From Myxococcales bacterium (lineage in GTDB: Bacteria > Myxococcota_A > UBA796 > GCA-2862545): a stretch of 64,000 bases of DNA. The stretch lies in the NCBI GenBank assembly GCA_019634415.1, contig JAHQVJ010000083.1, positions 30,923-94,922 of the forward strand, in the 5' to 3' direction. Below, one piece after another: positions 15,465 to 22,941 of the stretch. Position 1 is the first letter of the stretch, and each line of letters begins with the position of its first letter. The translations under genes and the position numbers were made by a program. Below the pieces are notes generated by a model that saw nothing but the letters and a program-made list of their open reading frames with translations, did not search any database and was not told the origin of the DNA.

Positions 15465-16843
15465 TGTTCCGGGGCAAGGTGCGTGGCATCCACTTCGTGG
15501 GGATCGGGGGCATCGGGATGAGCGGCATCGCCGAGGTGTTGCTCAACCTGGGCTTCGAGGTCTCGGGGTCGGACCTGAGGGCCTCAGCCACCGTGGAGCG
15601 CCTGCGCGGCCTGGGGGCCCAGGTGTTCGTGGGTCACGATCCCGACAACGTGCGTGGCGCCGACGTGGTGGTCCGCTCCACCGCCGTGGGGCAGGAGAAC
15701 CCGGAGTGCCGAGCTGCGGCCGATCGCGGGATCCCCGTGATCCGTCGAGCGGAGATGCTCGCGGAGCTGATGCGCCTCAAGTACGGCATCGCTGTCGCCG
15801 GAACCCACGGGAAGACCACCACCACCTCGATGCTGGCGAGCTGCTTGGCCGCCGGGGGGCTCGATCCCACGGTGGTGATCGGAGGACGTCTCGACAGCCT
15901 CGGAGGCACCAACGCGAAGCTCGGTACAGGCGAGTACCTGGTGGCCGAGGCCGACGAGTCCGACGGGACGTTCAACGAGCTGTCGCCCACGGTGACCCTG
16001 GTCACCAACATCGATGCCGAGCATCTTGATCATCACGGCTCGGTGGAGCGTCTGGAGCAGGCCTTCGCCGACTTCGCGAACCGAGTGCCCTTCTATGGGT
16101 TCTCGGTGTTGTGCTTGGACCACCCTCGCGTCCAGGAGCTGATCCGCAGCGTGCGACGCCCGATCGTGACCTACGGGTTCGCGCGTCATGCCGACTATCG
16201 GGCCGGGTCTCCGGCGTTCGACGGCGTGGAATCCCGCTTCGCGGTGTATCGACGGGACGAGCGGCTGGGCGAGGTCACCTTGGCGATGCCCGGCATGCAC
16301 AACGTTCAGAACGCCACTGGGGCCATCGCAGCGGCCCTGGAGCTGTCGATTCCCTTCGAGCACGTGGCTGCGGGGCTGGATCACTTCACCGGGGTGCAGC
16401 GTCGCTTCACCATCGTGGGGCAGCCGCGGGGCGTGATCCTGGTGGACGACTACGGCCATCACCCGGTGGAGATCGACGCCACCCTCGCGGGCGCGGAGGC
16501 CGCATGGCCAGCGGCCCGCATCGTGGCGGTGTTCCAGCCGCATCGATTCACACGGGTGCGAGATCTGTGGCACGACTTCTGTGCGGCGTTCAATCGCGCC
16601 GATCTGGTGGTGGTCTGCCCGGTGTACGCCGCCGGAGAGGCACCGCTGGACGGCGTCGATCACGAGCGGTTGGCGGCCGACATGCGCGAGCGCGGTCATC
16701 GTGGAACCACGGCGGTGGACTCGCTGGACGCAGCGGTGGACCAGCTGGCAGCGCTCGTCCAGCCCACCGATGTCGTGATCTCGCTCGGTGCGGGTGACGT
16801 GAACCGTGTCGTGCAGCAGCTCGACGAGCGGCTGACGGGATGA
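15464..16843 (+). CDS. murC: UDP-N-acetylmuramate:L-alanine ligase MurC
   Basis: A 459-residue Mur ligase. It has the N-terminal H-F-V-G-I-G-G-I-G-M-S-G-I-A nucleotide-binding motif (about 9-22), the P-loop A-G-T-H-G-K-T-T-T with Lys117, E-A-D-E-S-D-G-T-F, N-I-D-x-E-H-L-D-H-H and D-D-Y-G-H-H-P-V-E. The ATG at 15464 has GGGGAGGAG just ahead and overlaps the ftsW stop; the longer open frame from 15206 is a shadow of ftsW. It starts the peptide stem by adding L-Ala to UDP-MurNAc. Its stop overlaps the murB start as ATGA. Confidence 0.97.
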   Translation: MFRGKVRGIHFVGIGGIGMSGIAEVLLNLGFEVSGSDLRASATVERLRGLGAQVFVGHDPDNVRGADVVVRSTAVGQENPECRAAADRGIPVIRRAEMLAELMRLKYGIAVAGTHGKTTTTSMLASCLAAGGLDPTVVIGGRLDSLGGTNAKLGTGEYLVAEADESDGTFNELSPTVTLVTNIDAEHLDHHGSVERLEQAFADFANRVPFYGFSVLCLDHPRVQELIRSVRRPIVTYGFARHADYRAGSPAFDGVESRFAVYRRDERLGEVTLAMPGMHNVQNATGAIAAALELSIPFEHVAAGLDHFTGVQRRFTIVGQPRGVILVDDYGHHPVEIDATLAGAEAAWPAARIVAVFQPHRFTRVRDLWHDFCAAFNRADLVVVCPVYAAGEAPLDGVDHERLAADMRERGHRGTTAVDSLDAAVDQLAALVQPTDVVISLGAGDVNRVVQQLDERLTG

Positions 16844-17706
16844 GCCCGCAGGATGCACCCGCGCTGGCAGCTCCTTTCGTGGAAGAGGGAGCCTTGTCGT
16901 GGCGTGGCTCGGAGCCGCTCTCGCGGCACACCGCGCTTCGCACTGGAGGATGCTGCGAGGCGTGGGCGGTGGCCCACACGGCGGAGGCGCTCGCGGCGCT
17001 GGTGGATGGTTGCCGCAAGCAGTCCCATCGCTTCCTGCTCCTCGGTGCGGCCACGCGGGTGCTGTTCCGAGACGGACCTGTGGCCGGCGTGGTGGCTCGG
17101 CTCGGGGCCGGCTTCGCGCAGCTGCGGGACGACGGCGAGAGCTGGCACGTCGGGGCTGCCTGTCCGGTTCCGTCCCTCGTGGCCAGGGCATGTGAGGTCG
17201 GGGCAGCGGGGTTCGAGGCCCACGCGTGCACCCCTGGCTCCGTCGGCGCCTCGCTGCTGTGGGACGACGACTGGGAGGGCGTCGAGGCCGTGGAGATCTT
17301 GCGGCGCGGGAAGGTGGTGGAGGTGCCCCACGAGGCCGTACGGGGGAAGCGGACGGTGCTCGTCCTGGGGGCTCGGCTCCGGGTGACGCCTGCCGATGCC
17401 GCCTCGGTCCGTCGGCGCGTGGTGGACCGGCTGCGACATGGAGAGCCCGTCCCGCCCGGCAGCTGGTACCGGGCGACGAAGCCCGATGCGATCCGCGACG
17501 TGTTTCGCTCCGTCCGTCTACAGATGGTGCGGCTGCGGCAGGTCGCCATCCCGCAGGCGGCTCCCGAGACCTTGGTGAACCTCGGTGGGGGCACGGCCGC
17601 CGACTTCGCGCTGTTGCAGAAGTCGGCTGTGGAGCGGGTCAAGAAGGTCCGAAACGAACAACTCGAGGGGCGACTGCGCCCGATGGGTCAGGCACTGCAG
17701 CAGTGA
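16840..17706 (+). CDS. murB: MurB-like FAD-linked oxidoreductase, divergent and possibly inactive
   Basis: A 288-residue protein in the murB position with MurB layout. N-terminal H-T-A-L-R-T-G-G (canonical Y-T-x-x-R-x-G-G), then L-G-A-A-T-R-V-L where functional MurB has L-G-x-G-S-N-x-L, and P-G-S-V-G-A about residue 128, but without the following N-A-G. The catalytic Y-R pair is not found. A G-S-W-Y-R stretch may correspond to the G-S-F-F catalytic serine loop, and the C-terminal T-A-A-D-F and L-E motifs resemble the MurB end. MurB reduces UDP-GlcNAc-enolpyruvate with NADPH and FAD. Key FAD and catalytic residues look changed, so it may be a degenerate paralogue or a very divergent enzyme. 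Confidence 0.7.
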   Translation: MSPQDAPALAAPFVEEGALSWRGSEPLSRHTALRTGGCCEAWAVAHTAEALAALVDGCRKQSHRFLLLGAATRVLFRDGPVAGVVARLGAGFAQLRDDGESWHVGAACPVPSLVARACEVGAAGFEAHACTPGSVGASLLWDDDWEGVEAVEILRRGKVVEVPHEAVRGKRTVLVLGARLRVTPADAASVRRRVVDRLRHGEPVPPGSWYRATKPDAIRDVFRSVRLQMVRLRQVAIPQAAPETLVNLGGGTAADFALLQKSAVERVKKVRNEQLEGRLRPMGQALQQ

Positions 17707-17716
17707 GGGGTGAGCC

Positions 17717-18652
17717 ATGGTGGAAGAGGGCAGCAGGGTGGGGGTGCTCCTGGGGGGGCTGTCCACCGAGCGTGAGATCTCCCTGAAGACCGGCGCGTCG
17801 GTGGCCGCTGCGCTTCGCCGGCGAGGCTGGGATGTCGAGGAGATCGATGTGGGGCGCGATCTCCCGGCCAAGCTCGTGGCGGGCGACATCGACGTCGCGT
17901 GGATCGCGCTGCATGGCCGCTTCGGTGAGGACGGCTGCGTGCAGGGCTTGCTCGAGGTGATGGGCATCCCCTACACGGGGTCCGACGTGCGCTCCAGCGC
18001 CGTGGCCATGGACAAGCTCGCCACCAAGCGGGCCTTGCGGGGCACGCCTGGGGTCACGCTGGCGAAGGACGTGGTGGTGGTGCGAGGAGGACCCTTGCCC
18101 CACGACGTGGGGTTCCCGGTGGTGGTGAAGCCCCTGGTGGGCGGGTCCACCATCGGCATCTCCCTCGCGCGGGATGCCACCGAGCTCCAGACGGCGGTGG
18201 CCGCGGCGCTGGCCCTGCATCCGGAGGTCCTGCTCGAGCAGTTCGTGGCAGGGGAGGAGATCACGGTCTCCGTCATCGACGGCCAGGCCCTGCCCGTGGT
18301 GCGCATCGTCCCCGAGTCCGGCTTCTTCGATTTCGAAGCCAAGTACACCAAGGGCCTGACGCGCTACGAGGTGCCCGCGCCCATCGACGCCGAGGCAGCA
18401 GGTGCCGCACAGCGAGCGGCGGTGGCCGCCTACCGACTCCTCGGCTGCGGTGGCCTGGCCCGCGCGGACTTCATCCTCGGTGCCGATGGGGTTCCCGTCT
18501 TCCTGGAAATCAACACGCTGCCGGGCATGACCGAGACGAGCCTGGCGCCCATGGCCGCAGGCGCTGCGGGCATGTCCTTCGAGGACCTGACGGAGCGCAT
18601 CCTGCTCGGAGCGACGTGTATGCCCTCGGAGGTGCAGAGCGGACAGTCCTAG
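17717..18652 (+). CDS. ddl: D-alanine:D-alanine ligase
   Basis: A 311-residue ATP-grasp ligase. N-terminal V-L-L-G-G-L-S-T-E-R-E-I-S-L matches the Ddl substrate-binding start; V-V-V-K-P-L-V-G-G-S-T-I-G lies about 135-147; the metal site is D-F-I-L-G and E-I-N-T-L-P-G-M-T-E near the end. It makes the D-Ala-D-Ala used by MurF, encoded upstream. The ATG at 17717 follows GAGGGGTGAG by two bases, ten bases after murB. After it comes a 130-base gap with a candidate promoter for ftsQ-ftsZ. Confidence 0.95.
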   Translation: MVEEGSRVGVLLGGLSTEREISLKTGASVAAALRRRGWDVEEIDVGRDLPAKLVAGDIDVAWIALHGRFGEDGCVQGLLEVMGIPYTGSDVRSSAVAMDKLATKRALRGTPGVTLAKDVVVVRGGPLPHDVGFPVVVKPLVGGSTIGISLARDATELQTAVAAALALHPEVLLEQFVAGEEITVSVIDGQALPVVRIVPESGFFDFEAKYTKGLTRYEVPAPIDAEAAGAAQRAAVAAYRLLGCGGLARADFILGADGVPVFLEINTLPGMTETSLAPMAAGAAGMSFEDLTERILLGATCMPSEVQSGQS

Positions 18653-18663
18653 GGCGGCCCGCC

Positions 18664-18692
18664 TTGAAAGGCAGTCGTGGGACAGGTAGAAA
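18664..18692 (+). promoter_or_regulatory. candidate promoter of ftsQ-ftsZ
   Basis: TTGAAA (18664-18669) and TAGAAA (18687-18692) with a 17-base spacer form a good sigma-70-type promoter just after ddl. It would give an independent transcript for ftsQ and ftsZ with a leader of about 85 bases that contains a small inverted repeat (GGAC and GTCC arms around 18699-18710). The same -10 type (TAGAA) occurs at the tRNA-Lys promoter at 37517. Confidence 0.55.
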
Positions 18693-18782
18693 GAGGATGG
18701 ACGTCTGTCCAGCCCGTGCCGCGCGCGTCCTGCGCATTCCTGGCGCACTCCCTCTCTCTTCCTCTCCTTCCTCGGCCGAACC

Positions 18783-19571
18783 ATGCCACCTGCAACCCCC
18801 CCCGTTCGGAGTGCGGTGATTCTCCGGGCCGCCGTATCTCTCGCCGTCGCGGCGCTGGCTGCGTTGGTGGTGGTGCTGGTGGTGCGGCCCGATCTGTGGA
18901 TGGTCGAGCGCGTGGTGTTCGAGGGAGCGAGTCGTGCATCCGAGGCACAGCTGCGACACCTGGCGGAGATCCGAAACGGCACCGCGGTGTGGGCGGTCCG
19001 ACCGTCCGATGTGTCTCGAGGGGTGGAGCGCCACCCGTGGGTGCGTCGGGCGGCGGTTCGGGTGGAGTGGCCCGACACCGTCCGCGTGAGCGTGCAGGAG
19101 TACAGCGTCGCTGGGATCATCCAGTACGGCGGAGAGCTGTTGTACGTGGATCGCAAGGGCCAGCCCTTCCTCGAAGCGCCTCCCACGGACGTGGACTACC
19201 CCTTCGTGACCGGGATCACCCACGCGCTGGACGACCGCCATCCTCGCCTCGGGCGATTGGCGCTGCGCGATGCCGTGTCGTTGGTCGAGCAGCTCGATCG
19301 TCGCGGACTGGTGGCTCGTCGGAGCGTGTCCGAGGTCGCCTTCTCACCCACACTGGGCTTCACCGTCCATACGGAGGGTGCGCGCCTCGTGTTCGGCCAT
19401 GGCGAGATGCTGAGGCAGCTCGGTCGATTGGAGACCCTCGTCGATGCGGGCTTGGACCTCGGCTCTCCCACCTACGTGGACCTCGCACCCGCCTCGGTCG
19501 CCATCGTGCGGCCCCTGACTCTTCCCTCCGTTCCTCCCCCCGCCGAGCCCAGTGTCGCAGCGGGCGGCTGA
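18783..19571 (+). CDS. ftsQ: cell division protein FtsQ
   Basis: A 262-residue bitopic protein: short N-terminus, one membrane helix (about 11-34, rich in Ala and Val), a POTRA domain beginning V-E-R-V-V-F-E-G-A (about 40-110) with R-H-P-W-V-R-R-A-A-V-R and W-P-D-T-V-R-V-S-V-Q-E, then the FtsQ beta domain. It recruits FtsL and FtsB and controls FtsWI. Family identity is normally low, but POTRA pattern and location are convincing. ftsZ starts 39 bases later; the ftsA gene that usually separates them is missing. Confidence 0.9.
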   Translation: MPPATPPVRSAVILRAAVSLAVAALAALVVVLVVRPDLWMVERVVFEGASRASEAQLRHLAEIRNGTAVWAVRPSDVSRGVERHPWVRRAAVRVEWPDTVRVSVQEYSVAGIIQYGGELLYVDRKGQPFLEAPPTDVDYPFVTGITHALDDRHPRLGRLALRDAVSLVEQLDRRGLVARRSVSEVAFSPTLGFTVHTEGARLVFGHGEMLRQLGRLETLVDAGLDLGSPTYVDLAPASVAIVRPLTLPSVPPPAEPSVAAGG

Positions 19572-19610
19572 ACTCCCTTCCTTTCCCCCTCGAGAGCCCC
19601 GGAGGCTCCC

Positions 19611-20735
19611 ATGATCGAAATCGTCGAAGAAGATGAGGACATTCCTGCAGGTGCGCGCATCAAGGTCATCGGCGTGGGTGGCAGCGGAGGCAACGCCATC
19701 AACACCATGATCTCCGCTGGGCTCACCGGGGTGGAGTTCATCGCGATGAACACCGACCAGCAGGACCTGAGGCGGTCCCTCGCGGAGCGGCGATTTCAGC
19801 TGGGTGCGCAGCTCACCAAGGGGTTGGGGGCCGGAGCGAACCCCGAGGTGGGCCGCGAGGCTGCGCTGGAGGACAAGGACCGGATCGCCGAGCTGGTGGT
19901 GGGGGCGGACATGGTGTTCGTCACGGCTGGTATGGGAGGCGGCACCGGCACGGGTGCCGCACCGGTGATCGCACAGGTGGCCCGAGAGGCTGGAGCCTTG
20001 ACCGTCGCTGTGGTCACGCGGCCGTTCTTCTTCGAGGGGAAGCGACGTCGCCGCCAGGCCGAAGACGGGATCGACGCGCTCAAGCAGAACACCGACACCC
20101 TCATCACCATCCCCAATCAGCGGCTGGTGTCGATGGCGTCGGAGCGCACGTCCATGAAGGAGGCCTTCCGCATGGCGGACGAGGTGCTGCTGCAGGCCGT
20201 GCAGGGTGTGTCGGACCTCATCAACTTCCAGGGCATGGTGAACGTGGACTTCGCCGACGTGCGCACCGTCATGCGCGACAAGGGCGTCGCGCTGATGGGC
20301 GTGGGGTCGGCGACCGGCGAGCACAAGACGGTGGAGGCTGCCCAGCGGGCCATCAGCTCTCCGCTGCTCGACGATGTCTCCATCGTGGGGGCCACCTCGC
20401 TCATGATCAACATCACGGGCAACGCCAACCTCACCATGTACGAGATCCACGAGGCGAGCTCCCTCATCCAGGAGGAAGCACACGAGGACGCCGAGGTGAT
20501 CTGGGGATGGGTCATCGACGACACCATGGAAGACGAGGCAAGGGTCACCGTGATCGCCACGGGGTTCGAGGAGTCTCGCCAGGTGCTCCAGCCCCAGTCC
20601 GTGGAGCGGCGGGTCAACGAGCGTGCCGTGCGCAGTGTGGGCCGTTCCCAGCAGCGTCCGCGGGAGCCGCAGTCGGGGATCGATCCCATCTACGAGGACT
20701 ACGACATCCCGACGTTCTTCCGCAGCGCCGACTGA
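19611..20735 (+). CDS. ftsZ: cell division GTPase FtsZ
   Basis: A 374-residue tubulin-like GTPase. The GTP-binding motif G-G-G-T-G-T-G lies about 109-115, with the N-terminal [13 protein letters not shown] and the T7-loop region D-F-A-D-V near 220. The C-terminal linker is short (about 35 residues) and the conserved end peptide Y-D-I-P-T-F-F-R is present, the part that binds FtsA, ZipA or SepF in other bacteria. The ATG has CCGGAGG six bases upstream. It forms the cytokinetic ring. No ftsA precedes it. Confidence 0.98.
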   Translation: MIEIVEEDEDIPAGARIKVIGVGGSGGNAINTMISAGLTGVEFIAMNTDQQDLRRSLAERRFQLGAQLTKGLGAGANPEVGREAALEDKDRIAELVVGADMVFVTAGMGGGTGTGAAPVIAQVAREAGALTVAVVTRPFFFEGKRRRRQAEDGIDALKQNTDTLITIPNQRLVSMASERTSMKEAFRMADEVLLQAVQGVSDLINFQGMVNVDFADVRTVMRDKGVALMGVGSATGEHKTVEAAQRAISSPLLDDVSIVGATSLMINITGNANLTMYEIHEASSLIQEEAHEDAEVIWGWVIDDTMEDEARVTVIATGFEESRQVLQPQSVERRVNERAVRSVGRSQQRPREPQSGIDPIYEDYDIPTFFRSAD

Positions 20736-20901
20736 GCGAGCGTAGGACGACGTTTCGCCTCGATCTCCGTATGGTGCCAGGACCCAGCGGCGGTGCCTGG
20801 GAGCCGCCTTGGACGCCTGGCCGAGGAGTCCTGCGAGGATTCGCGCAGAAGCGGTAAAAACCGGGGGAGGGCCCGCCCATAGACCACACCGAGGAGGTTC
20901 G

Positions 20902-21819
20902 ATGCTCGGGAACCAGTGGTACGCAGTGTTACCGATGCGCTCCGTGGGGCGCCGTCCCGTCCCGATTCGCCGCTTCGGGTCCGATCTGGTGCTGTGGCGC
21001 GGGTCTGATGGCGCCATCCGCTGTGCGTTCGATGCGTGCCCCCACCGGGGGGCTGCGCTGTCGCGGGGGCGCATCGTCGACGGCGCACTGTCGTGCCGCT
21101 ACCACGGCCTGTCGTTCGCCGACGATGGTCGGTGCCGTCACATCCCCGCTCACCCGAGCAGAGATCGCTCGGATCTCTGTCTGCGTATGTTTCCCGTGAG
21201 AGAAGCGCGGGGGCTGGTGTGGGTGTTCAACGGGCACGACTCGTCGCTGCCCGAGCTGCCGTGGACCGACGAGATCGACGCCCACCTGCAGTCCGATGGT
21301 GCACCCACCTTGGACATCACGGACCGTTTCGACGTCTCGTACCTGCGCGTCATGGAGAACCTCACGGACTACCACCACGTGCCGTTCGTGCATCGAGGCC
21401 TGGTGCCCATCAAGCCCGAGGTGACGCGGTTCGAGGCTTGGCGTGAGGGGCAGCACGTGCACACCGAAGGGGCCATGGGGGGACTCGAGGCGGAGACGGA
21501 CATCTATGGTCCCTGTTTCGCGGTCCTGTCCTTCGCCGGTACGGCGCGATTCGCCGTCTGTGCCACACCGATCGATGAAGGCAATACCTGGCTCTTCGCT
21601 CGATACAGCCAGTGCTTGGTGCGCTTCCCTGGCCTGACGTTGCTCGCGACGTGGCTGCTGGGGCAGTTCGACTATCGGCTGCTCCAGAAGCTCCAGGACG
21701 CGCCGGTGTGGCGCTCCCAGCGGTTGGCGGATCCTGCGGACATCCGGCGCTACACGCTGCTGCCAGCGGATCAGGGGGTCCGGCTGTACTTCGAGATGCA
21801 CGCGGAGCTGGCCTCGTGA
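20902..21819 (+). CDS. Rieske [2Fe-2S] aromatic-ring-type oxygenase, alpha subunit-like
   Basis: A 305-residue protein with an N-terminal Rieske domain: C-P-H at Cys46/His48 and C-R-Y-H at Cys65/His68 hold the 2Fe-2S cluster. The C-terminal catalytic part has N-L-T-D-Y-H-H-V-P-F-V-H, giving Asp156, His159 and His164 as the mononuclear iron ligands. Such enzymes hydroxylate or demethylate aromatic, choline-like or pheophorbide-like substrates; the substrate here cannot be told. The ATG at 20902 has GAGGAGG ahead; the open frame to 20809 lies outside the domain. The AraC-type regulator gene overlaps its stop (GTGA), so the two are probably co-expressed. A reductase partner is not adjacent. Confidence 0.85.
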   Translation: MLGNQWYAVLPMRSVGRRPVPIRRFGSDLVLWRGSDGAIRCAFDACPHRGAALSRGRIVDGALSCRYHGLSFADDGRCRHIPAHPSRDRSDLCLRMFPVREARGLVWVFNGHDSSLPELPWTDEIDAHLQSDGAPTLDITDRFDVSYLRVMENLTDYHHVPFVHRGLVPIKPEVTRFEAWREGQHVHTEGAMGGLEAETDIYGPCFAVLSFAGTARFAVCATPIDEGNTWLFARYSQCLVRFPGLTLLATWLLGQFDYRLLQKLQDAPVWRSQRLADPADIRRYTLLPADQGVRLYFEMHAELAS

Positions 21820-22625
21820 GCGTCGATGCCGCAGTGCGCCGCGTCCAGCGGGCCGTGGTGTTCATCGAGACGCGGCTGTTCAACCCGCTCACCGCACCCC
21901 AGGTGTCTGCTGCTGCAGGGTGCTCGGAGGGAGAGCTACACCGTCTCTTCCGCACCGTCTGTGGAAGCTCGATGATGGCCTATCGGCGTGGCAGACGTCT
22001 CACGGAGGCGGCTCGCATGGTCGACGAGGGACGGGATCTACTCGAGGTGGCGCAGCGCTGTGGGTACACCAGTCAGGCGAGCTTCACCCGAGCGTTCACG
22101 CGGCACTTCGGGCTCCCCCCAGGGGCCTACCGTCGCTCGGGACCGCACACGCTGGGGTGGGTGGACATGCCGGAGCTGGAGGTCCTGGCGCATCGCCGGA
22201 GCCTGCCCGAGCCTCGCTTGCAGTGGGTACACCGACCGCGTGTGCTCCGGGGAGCCGTCGGGTCCCTCGACATGCGCTCCGATGATGGGGTGATCGAGCT
22301 CGCTTCCAAGCTGGACGTGCCCGACGACACAGCGCTGTTCGGTGTGCTGCTCTCGGAGGTGGGCTGCTCGATGCCCTACTTCCTGGGGGTCGAGTCCGAG
22401 GGCGGAGCCGAGTCCCTCACGCTGAAGCCCGGCCTGTATGCGGTGTTTCGACACCATGGTCCCAAGCGCATGGTGCGCCACACCATCACCCACGCGGTGC
22501 AGTCGATGCGCAGCGATCTGCTACGTCCCGCGCAGCGTCCCAGCTGGGAGACGTTTCGGAAGGGAGGGCTGCGCCAGCCCGAGCTCACCGTGGAGCTGTG
22601 GCTCGCCGTGGAGTCGGGCGGGTAG
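21816..22625 (+). CDS. AraC-family regulator with GyrI-like effector domain
   Basis: A 269-residue Rob/SoxS-type regulator with the order reversed from many AraC proteins: the two helix-turn-helix motifs are at the N-terminus (about 1-108; A-Q-R-C-G-Y-T-S-Q-A-S-F-T-R-A-F marks the second), followed by a GyrI-like small-molecule-binding domain (about 120-269). This layout is seen in regulators that sense hydrophobic or cationic compounds. The GTG start at 21816 overlaps the oxygenase stop by four bases. A hairpin at 22627-22650 follows the stop at once. It may control the oxygenase, but no operator was identified. Confidence 0.88.
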   Translation: MSVDAAVRRVQRAVVFIETRLFNPLTAPQVSAAAGCSEGELHRLFRTVCGSSMMAYRRGRRLTEAARMVDEGRDLLEVAQRCGYTSQASFTRAFTRHFGLPPGAYRRSGPHTLGWVDMPELEVLAHRRSLPEPRLQWVHRPRVLRGAVGSLDMRSDDGVIELASKLDVPDDTALFGVLLSEVGCSMPYFLGVESEGGAESLTLKPGLYAVFRHHGPKRMVRHTITHAVQSMRSDLLRPAQRPSWETFRKGGLRQPELTVELWLAVESGG

Positions 22626-22626
22626 G

Positions 22627-22650
22627 TGCCCCCTCCCGCAGGAGGGGGCA
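22627..22650 (+). terminator. terminator-like hairpin after the AraC-type gene
   Basis: TGCCCCCTCC (22627-22636) pairs perfectly with 22641-22650 around a CGCA loop, two bases after the regulator stop codon. There is no U-run, so it may be a rho-assisted or mRNA-stabilising hairpin. Confidence 0.55.
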
Positions 22651-22941
22651 GCCAGATGGCCGTGAGGGTTGGTCCGACCCCCTGCCGCTCAGCAGGTGGG
22701 CATCGTGTCGTCGCTTCCGGCTTCCCTTGCAGAAGGGCATGCACTCCACGACGAGGGACTGACGTCCGAAGTTAGCACGTACTCAGGGGGACCCATGGAC
22801 GACCCGCAACACGCACCGTCCAGCCTCTGAGATCCTAGACACAGATGCGTCTGGGGGCAAGGACGAACTGACCCGAGCTGCAGACAGGGGCGTGCAACGA
22901 AACGGCTCCGAGGGATACGGGGGTCGTCCTCCGGAGGGTCG
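22651..22941. other. intergenic region ahead of the glycosyltransferase gene
   Basis: Together with the hairpin just before it, this fills a gap of 316 bases between the AraC-type regulator and the glycosyltransferase. TAGACA at 22836-22841 could be a -10 box, but no -35 partner is seen. Nothing else recognisable. Confidence 0.4.
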
